Shown one piece after another: positions 16,786 to 26,530 of a stretch of DNA of 64,000 bases. The notes beneath the pieces were generated by a model. It saw only the letters and a list, made by a program, of their open reading frames with translations, searched no databases and was not told where the DNA came from. Each line of letters begins with the position of its first letter. The first letter of the stretch is position 1. A program made the translations under genes and the position numbers. Source of the stretch: Plebeiibacterium marinum (GTDB taxonomy: Bacteria; Bacteroidota; Bacteroidia; Bacteroidales; Marinilabiliaceae); contig NZ_JAPDPI010000020.1 in assembly GCF_026013615.1 (NCBI RefSeq), positions 41,685 through 105,684 of the forward strand, written 5' to 3'.

Positions 16786-19700
16786 CTATTCTAAAAGTAT
16801 CTTTTTAACAATGACTTGCTTCTCTATATATAACTTAATCAAATACAAACCTTTGCTATATTGCTTTAGATCAAAAGTTTCATTGTTAGTCTCTAATCTT
16901 TTTTCTATAATTTTCATACCAAAAGCATTATATATTTCCACATAACCAACATTTCTAAAATTTTCAATTTTAATTGAAACAATTCCATTAGTTGGATTAG
17001 GAAATACAGAAATATTATCAGGTATACCATCACCTCCATAAATTAAGGTTTGAGTATCGCCATTAAATTCAAAAGCACCAATATCTACATTTCCTCCAAC
17101 AATTCTATTATTTCCAATAATATCAGTTTTAACATAGTTATATCTACAAAAACCAGATGGATAACCATCCGGACAAGTATAAACAAGTAAACTTTTTCCT
17201 TTATCAATACAAGGAGAATTTGCTCTTAACTGAAAATTACCATCTTCAATTGAAACAAAATTAGGTCCATTATCGTGGGTATTAAGTTCATTTAAAACAA
17301 TATCATCTGCAGAATTGTATTCATCGCCGTAGATATATTCACATGCACTATTATCGAAATTTGATGGCATAACATTAATAATCTGATTTTCTATTTCATC
17401 TTCAGGAGTTCTATTTCTCCATACAATAGAATTGGTAATATAACCATAAGACACACCGCTACCATATCCTGCTATATTGTGAACAATAGTACTGTTAATA
17501 ATTTTAGTGTTCCCCTCGAACCCCGATCCAATCCCTCCTCCATAATAAAAAGAATAATTATCACTTACTATACAATTAAGTATTAAATCACAATTATAGA
17601 GTCCTCCTCCCTCCCAATAAGCTTTGTTTTTATTTATGACACAGTTATAAACACAACCATTAAACACCCCTCCCCCTTTAGAAGAATCATCTGCCCCTGT
17701 TACATTAGCATTACCAAAACAAATATAAAATCCGTCTAAAAATGTAGTATCTGTTATCTCTTCCATATTAAAATATACTACATGATATGAATTATCAGAA
17801 AAATCATCCTTTATCCCTATGTCTCCAGACAAAACGGTCTCGTTCTCCAATATATTTCTTTCTGAAATTGAAATTTCATCACCACAAAAACCTCCATAAA
17901 TTTTAATGCCATTTTTAGGTTGGAATGATTTTAATCTTTCATTACTACTGCTCTCTCCTCCAATTTTATTTATAGGGTAATATTCTCCTTCTGCAACCCA
18001 AACCTGTTTACATTCTTCTGCATCTATTGCTGCTTGAATATTATTAGTGGCATTTTCCCATGAACTGCCATCCATATTACCACAGGCTATTTCTTTAACA
18101 AAAGAAATTCCTTTATCAGAAGGTATAATCGAAATTACATCAACCTTAAATTCTTTATTTTCTATATACCTTGTAACAACATCTTGACTGCAATATGCAC
18201 CTACTTGAACTACATATGTTTCTCCCAAAATAAGATTATCTATAGTGGTATTATTACTATAAGCAATTTTCTCATACCAGTTCATATTTTCAGACTTAAC
18301 ACCATAACGTACATTCCACTGTGTTTCATTTCCATTAACTTTCCAATCAATGGAAGCAGAAGATCTGTTTATTGTTACATTAATTAAATTAGGAGGAGTA
18401 CATTCAAATTCTTTCTCATAAGCTCCAATATCCACTATGTTATTAATTACCCTATCATTACCCTCAATGTCATATATTGTATTTACATCATCATTAGATC
18501 CTTTATCAATACATGGTGACATCCGATTTAAACTAAAAACACCATTTTCCCAATCAATAAAATTAGGGCCATTAATGTTGTTGTTATCACTTGAAAGTGG
18601 AATATTGTAATTGTCGCTATCTCCATTTTCAATGGCACAATACTCTATTGTATATGCAGGGAGATAATAATAGTCCTCATATGTTGATAGGTTGGTTTTA
18701 TTATTCCAAATAATACTGTTTTTTATTAAGCCCTTAAATGTAGAATTTATAACAAAACCAATTAAGTTATTATTCACTATATTACAATTAATTATTTTTG
18801 ATTCATTATCAGCAACAATACCATAATTTGTATTGTTATAAATGCAACTATTAAAAATATATCCATTTTTTATTACTAAGCCATTATTGTTATTAAATAT
18901 ATTACAACTATTTACACTTCCACTGTTGATATACAAACCGTATCCATTATTATCCGAAATACAACAGTATTCTATTTTTGAATCTCCTTTTGCAAATATT
19001 GTTGTTCCTCTCTCATACTTCAATGTAGACGTATTTCTATGAACGTAACAATTACTAATCTCACCATTATTGCAATATATGGTTCCTCCACTTTCATAAT
19101 AAACTGAAGAATAATTTTCCGTTATCACACAATTTTCAACCTTACCACCATTTGAAATAAAAATAGATGAGCCATTTTCACCATATCCATTTCGAATAGT
19201 TACTCCATCTAACAAAGATGGTATCTCACCTACTGTGGTATCTGTAAAATAAACAACATGAAAAGAGTTGTCAGAATTAATATCCTTATTTGAAAGATTT
19301 CCCTCAAAAATAGAAGTATGTTCTTTTTCGTTTCTTTCTTCTAAAGTAATCTCATTTCCCTCAAAACCTCCATAAATCTTAATATTTGGTTTTATTATAA
19401 AAGATCTGTTTCTTAGATTATTTTCCAAATCTGTAAATTGCAGTGTAGGATAATATACTCCTTCTGAAACCCAAACCTCTTTTGTATTAACAGCATTAAT
19501 TCCTTTTTGAATATCATTAGTTGCGTTAGCCCAACTACTACCATCCATATTTCCCTTGGGTATATTTGATACATACACAATTCCTTCAGAAGATGGAGTT
19601 ATATCTTTAGAAGTCGTTACGAAATTAGTTGAAGTTGAAAAACATGATGTATACAGATTTTCAAATATAGATGCAACTCTAATGTCATAACCTGTAGCTT

Positions 19701-21369
19701 GCTCTAAATTATATATAGTACATGGATTAGATTCCACTATAATATTCTCCCATTCTTCTTCTCCTTCTTTTCTAATATCAACACTCCATGTATTCGTAAC
19801 TAGATTATCCCTAATGGTCCAAGAAATCATAACAGAACTTTCATCAACACCCTCAACTACCACATCTTCAGGTCTTGCACCCTTATAATAAGAAGATTCA
19901 TAACATCCTAAATCTATTTCATATCCCTGTATCCTTGGTTGTTCTATAAGGTCTGTATCATAAACAGATGGAATCAATGTGTTATTACCAAAGTCTATAC
20001 ATGGAGAATTTTCACTCAGCTTCCAGTTCTGTATAGATGGATCCATAAAGTTTGGACCTTCGATGTGATTATTATCTTCGTTTAAATTCAAATTTTCAAT
20101 ACATTTATACTCCATTACTTCGTCAGTATCATAGCCACCTTCAATAGCACAAAAAGATATTCTTGGCAAGCTTGGTCCACTTATTTGACTCCCTTCATTT
20201 CCCCATATGATTGTATTTTCAAAAACACCTGATCCATGAATAGTAAGATCTAAATAATTCCATGCGCATATAATACCAGCTTCATTATTATTTACAATTG
20301 TTGAATTAGTTACTTTAACACCTACATTATCTACATTATTACCATTAATATAGCATTCAACTCCACCACCATTATTGTTATCAACAAAAGAGTTTATCAC
20401 AATCCCATAGTCAATAGAATATATTCCCCCTCCTGATCCTGCATCATTGTTGACTATGTTACAGTTTAGAATTTTTCCTGAGAGAATTTTTCCAGTATAC
20501 TTATCGTAATTTCCCCAAAAAAGGACCCCACCACCACTAACAGCGTAGTTTTCCTTAATAATCGAATTCTTAACAATGCCCCCAAAGTTAAAATATACAC
20601 CTCCTCCTTGATTAGCTGTGTTTTTACAAATGGAGCAATTATCTACTTCTCCACCAGACAAAACTACGCCAGTATCATAATTATTATTTATACTACAATC
20701 TTTAATGACACCTCCATCTTTTAACCAGCCTCCTCTTGCGTTGTTTTTAATAGTTGAGTTTTTTAATGAAATATTATTATAAAGCTTAATCCCAAGTTGT
20801 TTGGCTCCTGAAATTACCACACCATCAATTATTGTTTCATTTTCAAACTCATTTTTTTCAGGCCAAATAGTATATTCACAGTTGTTCTCAGTCCCACTTA
20901 CTACCCATTCACAACGAGGAGTCTTCCATTCTTCATTCTCTTTCCAAGAAAAGACATCCTCCTCACCATCAATATCGCCACTCAATATTGTGGAATATTT
21001 AAACTCCCATTGCTCGATTGTACCATTTCCATCATTATCAATGCGTACACGCTCATTTAAGTTAAGTTCATTTCCTAAAAATCCACCATTCACACTAATT
21101 CCATCTTTTAAAACGAAAGCTTTCTTATTCTCTTCAGTAGAGCCATCAGTTGTAACCGTGGGAAAATAAATTCCTTGCGATATCCAAACTTGTCCCTTTG
21201 GAGTAAGCTTATCTGCCTCATCAATTGCTTTCTGGACTGTTGCTAAAGAGTTTTCCCAACTAAGCCCATTGTTGTTATCATTCCCATCTTCTGTTACATA
21301 AAGAATTGTCTGTGTGTAACTTATTGTAGAGAATGTTATTAAAAAGCAAAAGAAGAATATAGTTTTCAT
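16786..21369 (-). CDS. Giant T9SS-secreted beta-helix / fibronectin protein
   Basis: A 1527-residue secreted protein. After a signal peptide (KTIFFFCFLITFSTISY) come three similar units, each opening with a polymorphic-outer-membrane-like start: QVWISQGIYFPT, EVWVSEGVYYPT and QVWVAEGEYYPI, each followed by INVNGGFxGxE-like text and Asn-rich right-handed beta-helix repeats (NSTIVNN, NCNIVNN). Fibronectin III-like modules join the units. The end is a typical T9SS sorting domain (SVFPNPTNGIVSIKIENF ... GLYLIKLY). It is the last gene of a three-gene operon, 10 bp after its neighbour. Surface adhesin or polysaccharide binder is likely; an enzymatic role is not visible. Base composition is more A+T-rich than the virion genes. 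Confidence 0.82.
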   Translation of the reverse strand: MKTIFFFCFLITFSTISYTQTILYVTEDGNDNNNGLSWENSLATVQKAIDEADKLTPKGQVWISQGIYFPTVTTDGSTEENKKAFVLKDGISVNGGFLGNELNLNERVRIDNDGNGTIEQWEFKYSTILSGDIDGEEDVFSWKENEEWKTPRCEWVVSGTENNCEYTIWPEKNEFENETIIDGVVISGAKQLGIKLYNNISLKNSTIKNNARGGWLKDGGVIKDCSINNNYDTGVVLSGGEVDNCSICKNTANQGGGVYFNFGGIVKNSIIKENYAVSGGGVLFWGNYDKYTGKILSGKILNCNIVNNDAGSGGGIYSIDYGIVINSFVDNNNGGGVECYINGNNVDNVGVKVTNSTIVNNNEAGIICAWNYLDLTIHGSGVFENTIIWGNEGSQISGPSLPRISFCAIEGGYDTDEVMEYKCIENLNLNEDNNHIEGPNFMDPSIQNWKLSENSPCIDFGNNTLIPSVYDTDLIEQPRIQGYEIDLGCYESSYYKGARPEDVVVEGVDESSVMISWTIRDNLVTNTWSVDIRKEGEEEWENIIVESNPCTIYNLEQATGYDIRVASIFENLYTSCFSTSTNFVTTSKDITPSSEGIVYVSNIPKGNMDGSSWANATNDIQKGINAVNTKEVWVSEGVYYPTLQFTDLENNLRNRSFIIKPNIKIYGGFEGNEITLEERNEKEHTSIFEGNLSNKDINSDNSFHVVYFTDTTVGEIPSLLDGVTIRNGYGENGSSIFISNGGKVENCVITENYSSVYYESGGTIYCNNGEISNCYVHRNTSTLKYERGTTIFAKGDSKIEYCCISDNNGYGLYINSGSVNSCNIFNNNNGLVIKNGYIFNSCIYNNTNYGIVADNESKIINCNIVNNNLIGFVINSTFKGLIKNSIIWNNKTNLSTYEDYYYLPAYTIEYCAIENGDSDNYNIPLSSDNNNINGPNFIDWENGVFSLNRMSPCIDKGSNDDVNTIYDIEGNDRVINNIVDIGAYEKEFECTPPNLINVTINRSSASIDWKVNGNETQWNVRYGVKSENMNWYEKIAYSNNTTIDNLILGETYVVQVGAYCSQDVVTRYIENKEFKVDVISIIPSDKGISFVKEIACGNMDGSSWENATNNIQAAIDAEECKQVWVAEGEYYPINKIGGESSSNERLKSFQPKNGIKIYGGFCGDEISISERNILENETVLSGDIGIKDDFSDNSYHVVYFNMEEITDTTFLDGFYICFGNANVTGADDSSKGGGVFNGCVYNCVINKNKAYWEGGGLYNCDLILNCIVSDNYSFYYGGGIGSGFEGNTKIINSTIVHNIAGYGSGVSYGYITNSIVWRNRTPEDEIENQIINVMPSNFDNSACEYIYGDEYNSADDIVLNELNTHDNGPNFVSIEDGNFQLRANSPCIDKGKSLLVYTCPDGYPSGFCRYNYVKTDIIGNNRIVGGNVDIGAFEFNGDTQTLIYGGDGIPDNISVFPNPTNGIVSIKIENFRNVGYVEIYNAFGMKIIEKRLETNNETFDLKQYSKGLYLIKLYIEKQVIVKKILLE

Positions 21370-21379
21370 AATAGGAATT

Positions 21380-24300
21380 TTAGTGATGACTTTTTATAAT
21401 CTTAAAAGTTGATATTCGGTCATCAAATAAGAACTGAATAAAATATAATCCATCCTTGTATGAAGACAAGTCTACCTGCAGTTGATCGTATTGAACATTA
21501 TTTTTAAAGAATATAACCTCACCTGTTAAATCAATAACTCTTATTCTAATATTAGGCAATCCTGATACATCTTTTTCAATATACACAACTCCTGTGGTAG
21601 GATTAGGATAAAGCTTAATTTGGTCAATTATATTATCCTCAATCCCTGTAGTAATAGAGAAATTAGTGGTATCTACAATAAAATCTATATTTGTAACTTC
21701 CAAATTGGTATCATCAATAGAAAGTGCTTCTGTCTTAAAAAAATCAATATTAGGAACATCTACAAATACAGAATAATCGCCTTCTGGTAACTGCATAAAA
21801 CTGTAGAATCCGGAATTATTCGAAGTTGTAGAAGAAAATATAGTATTTCCATCTGAACTACCTAATAAAATATTAACCCCTTCAATAGGATCGCCAGAAC
21901 TTGCTGATGATGCAGTAGCCATTTGAATTGATGGAGCTGCATAAGCAATTGGGTAATTATCCGTTAAAGCGTAGTGAATATTTCCTGATATAATACCATT
22001 ACCAGTCTCTAAATTGCTTTTTGCTAATACATTAATATCTGCGATTAATCTTTCATCTGCATTATTAATTTCGATAATCAATCCTTCATTAAACATAAAT
22101 GAAGATTGATAATAAGTGTTTACGAAATTATTGTCATCGGAGACAACTTGCAATTTATAGTCCCCTATCTCTAAATCTTGAAAAACAAAGCGGTTTTCAG
22201 AACCAGATATAGAATACTCTTCAATCTTTGAATATGTTCCGTCATCTTTTCCCCTAAATAAATTAACGTAACAATTCTGGTTAATTATACCATTGAACAT
22301 ATCAAAAACTTGACCTGAAATAAAAGGCTCCACAGCGTCTATTACTTCAATATAGCCATCGTTTACTCTAACATTTTCAATTGTACTCCCATTTTGACTT
22401 AATAGACCGACATTTTCAAGTTCTACAGTATCTTTACCAAAGTACAATGCCTGCAATCGAATGGTGCAAAGTAATTTCTTTTCTTGATATGTACTAACAC
22501 CTTTAACATCCCCGAGTAAAGATTCTCCTATAATAACTGTTCCATTATCATCGAAAGAGTTAAATGATGAACTAGCCCCTTCTGATGAAAGAAAATCACC
22601 CTTATTAGCACTTATAAAACGAAACTTAGAATTGTCATAAATAAAATCAAACGCATACGCTTTTAGGTCAATAACACTATCAACTTCCACCTGAACTATT
22701 ACATCGTCACCAATGTTATACAGATCCTGATCTGCATCAAATCCAATTTCAGTATTACCAGATATACTATAAACAGGAATTGTTGCATTATATGTTTTGG
22801 TCTCAATTTGAACACTTCCATCCAAACCATAAACACTTACTGTGTCATATTCAAGTTTTATATCTTCTTTTGACAAAGGTACAACAACAATACCTGCAAT
22901 AGTTCCGGAGTTGTTGCAGCCATACTTAGTTTCTAATCGTGATGTATTTATAGAAACTGTAGTATCGTTTACTGTTGAGAAAAATGCAGTTGTTACTTCA
23001 TTGGCTTCATTTAACAATGAACTTTCAAATACTTCTATTATCTGTGCATTGGATGAAATGCTAATAGTACAAGAGGCGCCATAAATATTTTGTACATTAT
23101 TTAATCCAACATAAATAGTGTCTTTTTGCATATATTGAATGCCGTCATTTTTAACATTAAAACCTAATCCGACTCTTAATTTATCAACATCATTCTGAAC
23201 GCCACTATTAGTTAATTCACTTACCTCCCCATTATGATTCAGTATATTGCAGTTACTAGTAGAAACCGTTGAAGAACCATCATCTAAATTTAAAAAGGAA
23301 CAGTAAAAAATAGGGTCTGAATCTATAATATTTGCTCCGTATTTACTATTCATTGTTGATAATCCAATTGAGATTTCTCCTCGATTATCATCGTAAATAA
23401 ACGTAGGAAATGTTTCTTTCAAATCAGAATTTATTTCAACTCCTAATAGTTTCTTCTTGGTAGGGTCATAATTAATTTTTGTAGAAAGGCCACAAAAATC
23501 ACCAACAGGTGAAATTCCAAAACTATAATAATCAAGATTATTTACTTTTGACAATGAATTTAGAGCAATAAAATTTGAATTTACCTCAGTATGGTACTTA
23601 GTTTTTAATTTTAATGTTTTATAACGATGTCTATTTGCATCTATTTCTACATAATACCACCCACCTATATTTCCAATCCAAGTTGATTTATAAGTCTCCG
23701 AAGAATTGTCATAATTGTAATTTATATTAAATTCTTTTCCATCAGGTGAAATTACTTTTCCAACTACAGTTGCATCAGATTTAGGATTTTCTTGGTAATG
23801 AATTCTTATTTCAGAACTAATATTATCTCCTAATGCAAATGACGTTGCAGCCGGTGTAATTATTTCTCCTTCAAGCTGTGGCTTTTCTAAAAGATCAAAA
23901 GGAAGACGATCTTTAATTGTTGGATTTCCAATATGCCCTGAACAACTTAAATAATTAGAACTATAACTTCCAATTTTGAGACCTAAAGTTGAATACGGAT
24001 TATTAATATTAACACTGGAATTAGAAAAGATATTAACCTTTTCTGTACCTATAGGAATAGAATCCGAACCGGATATTAAATAAGTATATGTGTAAGTCAA
24101 ATTTTCATCATAAAAGTAACTTTCATTTTCAATTCCAACAATTAGAGATAATTCATCTCCTTGAATCTTAGGCTCTGTTAAATATTCAATTTCAGTATTT
24201 TCCAAGTTTACACTTTGAAATCTTAACATATTATTGGGAGGAATAATACAGGCATTAACTCTAAATATATATGATTCATCAGAGAGTGTGCTCTTTACTT

Positions 24301-26515
24301 GCACCCATGCTTGATATTTTCCTTCCTTAGTATATGAAGGTGGAGTAAATGTAATGATTTTATTACTTGAAGCATCTCCGTTTGAGATAAATGGAAGCCA
24401 GTCATTATTAATCTCATCTTCATTTCCACCAAAAACATTAAAATCATTAGATAAATTATCTGGAGTTGAAATTTCAACATCAAATCTTTTACCAGCATAT
24501 TGTGCAGTTTCAATGTCATTAACCTCAAATGTAGCTTTTCCTCCTGCTGAGAATTCACATATTGTATCACCTTGACAAGACAAATATTCTATAAACATTG
24601 GTGCTGAATCAATATAGGTTAGTTCATTTTTAGATACTGTAACCAATTCTCCATTTATTGAAAACTTAGCCACGCTATTCCCAATAAAGGTTGGTGTGAT
24701 TGAATTTCCTCCAATAGAAACGGCTCTATTTATATCAATATCAGAATATTTTGAAGTTTTAAAGGTTTCAACTTTAGGAACAGTGGACAAGTAAAACTCT
24801 GTTTTATAAATATTATCCGCTTCGTTTTTATCTTTGGGAGAGATAATTCTTACCATTACCTGATAAATTCCTTGGCTTGCTCTTACTGAAATTATCTTTT
24901 GTAGTGTATTTGATTGATTGGAATTTAATGAAAACGAGGTAATATCTTCATAAATAGTATCTTTATTAGCTAAATTTATGATATAATATGCCAATTGACC
25001 TCCATTAATATTTTTATCATCAAAGTTTTTAATATTTGTATTAATTGTTAAATCATCTTCCCAGTGAAGCCCAATTTTATCAATTGAACAATCAGCAATT
25101 CCGATATTGTAGAACTGAGAATTGTCTGTTTTTACAGTAATTGGTATCTGCGTATATGTATCACCCTTAACTCCATTTAGTTGTAGATAATATGAATCTT
25201 CTATTAAAGGTGCCCTGAACACAATATCAAAATATCCATCCTCATCAGTCTGTATAGGTTTACTACTCCATTTGTGTATGATTGAGTCACTAAAAAAAAC
25301 ATCAGCATTCTCAATTGGTCTATTTAAATTATCCAATAACCTACTTTTAAAATGGATTGTATCATTAGAGCTTACTAGGTATTCATCATTATATTGACTT
25401 TCAAAATGATACTCTAATCGAGCAATTCCTCCTACAATATTTGAGAATCTACTTTCCCTCCATGTATCATTTTGGTATTTTACGGCTTTAACAGTATAGT
25501 AATACTTTTTGCCTATTGTTAAATCATTATCAATGTAAGACGATGTTTTTGTCGAGCCAATATAATTTTGTTCACTTTTTAAATCATCAATAGATGAACT
25601 TCTGTATACTTTGAAAGTATCTGTATCAGTTTCATCCCAGGTCAATTTTATTGATTGAGGCTGATTATAAGCTATTAATTCCAGAGGGCCTTCAGGTAAT
25701 GTTAAATCTTCAGTTGTCCAATTGGTTAATACACCCAAAGGCCTAGATCTTGAAAATAATATCTCGTCAAAGATATATATACTAAAAGAGCTATAGTCTC
25801 CAGATATCATATCATATGAATCTTGATGATTGAAAATTTCATGTGCAGTATTAGGAGCATTCCCATTTGCATAAGGTATATAATCCGAAATTCTAATTGT
25901 ATTTCCATCTTTTTCAAATCCTATTTCTGCTAATAATGCATTTCTTGTTACAAAAAGATTTTTGGATTTAATATCGTAAGGAGTTAATTCAAAGTCATCA
26001 AATCTTATAATGTAACTTTTACCTGCCTTAAGATTGTTCTCATAATGAGATATTGTTAAATTTATGGATGCAATATATTTCTCCTCATTAATAATTACTT
26101 CACTGTAAAGTTTCTGCTTGCCGGTATTTAAAATATTTCCATTACCTAATAAGTTTAATCTACTAATTTCAGGTATATTTTCAAATCCATATTTTGTTAT
26201 AGACTTAAGACATGTTTGGGCTAATCCAACTGGATCAAATAAACTTAAATAAATCTTTTCTCCACTTATTTCAAGTTGATGTACATTATTAAGATCAATA
26301 GGCGTATTGTTTTCATCTTCTAAAAAAGCTTGATAATATTCTTGTCTATCTTCATCATTATATATTTTCTCAATATATCCTAAAGCAAAATCAATTCCAG
26401 CACTCTTAACATCTGTAGTGCTATACCAGAATTCAACAGGAATTTTAGTGTTTTGCCCCCAACAAATGCTACTAAATAATGTAACAATTATGAATAATAC
26501 AATATATCTTTTCAT
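21380..26515 (-). CDS. Giant T9SS-secreted protein with cohesin-like modules
   Basis: A 1711-residue secreted protein with signal peptide (KRYIVLFIIVTLFSSICWG). Fibronectin-like and Ig-like modules fill the N-terminal two thirds (for example DTFKVYRSSS, GKKYYYTVKAVKY). From about residue 1000 there are several cohesin-like beta-sandwiches, the clearest containing GDDVIVQVEVDSVIDLKAYAF and FDFIYDNSKFRFISANKGDF. A carboxypeptidase-regulatory-like module (IEGVNILLGSSDG ... GFYSFMQLPEGDYSVFV) and a T9SS sorting domain (IKLYPNPTTGVVYIEKD) end it. Cohesins bind dockerins, and the next gene upstream encodes a dockerin-like module, so the two products may associate at the cell surface. Middle gene of the operon. 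Confidence 0.75.
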   Translation of the reverse strand: MKRYIVLFIIVTLFSSICWGQNTKIPVEFWYSTTDVKSAGIDFALGYIEKIYNDEDRQEYYQAFLEDENNTPIDLNNVHQLEISGEKIYLSLFDPVGLAQTCLKSITKYGFENIPEISRLNLLGNGNILNTGKQKLYSEVIINEEKYIASINLTISHYENNLKAGKSYIIRFDDFELTPYDIKSKNLFVTRNALLAEIGFEKDGNTIRISDYIPYANGNAPNTAHEIFNHQDSYDMISGDYSSFSIYIFDEILFSRSRPLGVLTNWTTEDLTLPEGPLELIAYNQPQSIKLTWDETDTDTFKVYRSSSIDDLKSEQNYIGSTKTSSYIDNDLTIGKKYYYTVKAVKYQNDTWRESRFSNIVGGIARLEYHFESQYNDEYLVSSNDTIHFKSRLLDNLNRPIENADVFFSDSIIHKWSSKPIQTDEDGYFDIVFRAPLIEDSYYLQLNGVKGDTYTQIPITVKTDNSQFYNIGIADCSIDKIGLHWEDDLTINTNIKNFDDKNINGGQLAYYIINLANKDTIYEDITSFSLNSNQSNTLQKIISVRASQGIYQVMVRIISPKDKNEADNIYKTEFYLSTVPKVETFKTSKYSDIDINRAVSIGGNSITPTFIGNSVAKFSINGELVTVSKNELTYIDSAPMFIEYLSCQGDTICEFSAGGKATFEVNDIETAQYAGKRFDVEISTPDNLSNDFNVFGGNEDEINNDWLPFISNGDASSNKIITFTPPSYTKEGKYQAWVQVKSTLSDESYIFRVNACIIPPNNMLRFQSVNLENTEIEYLTEPKIQGDELSLIVGIENESYFYDENLTYTYTYLISGSDSIPIGTEKVNIFSNSSVNINNPYSTLGLKIGSYSSNYLSCSGHIGNPTIKDRLPFDLLEKPQLEGEIITPAATSFALGDNISSEIRIHYQENPKSDATVVGKVISPDGKEFNINYNYDNSSETYKSTWIGNIGGWYYVEIDANRHRYKTLKLKTKYHTEVNSNFIALNSLSKVNNLDYYSFGISPVGDFCGLSTKINYDPTKKKLLGVEINSDLKETFPTFIYDDNRGEISIGLSTMNSKYGANIIDSDPIFYCSFLNLDDGSSTVSTSNCNILNHNGEVSELTNSGVQNDVDKLRVGLGFNVKNDGIQYMQKDTIYVGLNNVQNIYGASCTISISSNAQIIEVFESSLLNEANEVTTAFFSTVNDTTVSINTSRLETKYGCNNSGTIAGIVVVPLSKEDIKLEYDTVSVYGLDGSVQIETKTYNATIPVYSISGNTEIGFDADQDLYNIGDDVIVQVEVDSVIDLKAYAFDFIYDNSKFRFISANKGDFLSSEGASSSFNSFDDNGTVIIGESLLGDVKGVSTYQEKKLLCTIRLQALYFGKDTVELENVGLLSQNGSTIENVRVNDGYIEVIDAVEPFISGQVFDMFNGIINQNCYVNLFRGKDDGTYSKIEEYSISGSENRFVFQDLEIGDYKLQVVSDDNNFVNTYYQSSFMFNEGLIIEINNADERLIADINVLAKSNLETGNGIISGNIHYALTDNYPIAYAAPSIQMATASSASSGDPIEGVNILLGSSDGNTIFSSTTSNNSGFYSFMQLPEGDYSVFVDVPNIDFFKTEALSIDDTNLEVTNIDFIVDTTNFSITTGIEDNIIDQIKLYPNPTTGVVYIEKDVSGLPNIRIRVIDLTGEVIFFKNNVQYDQLQVDLSSYKDGLYFIQFLFDDRISTFKIIKSHH

Positions 26516-26530
26516 ACGAACCTAACAATG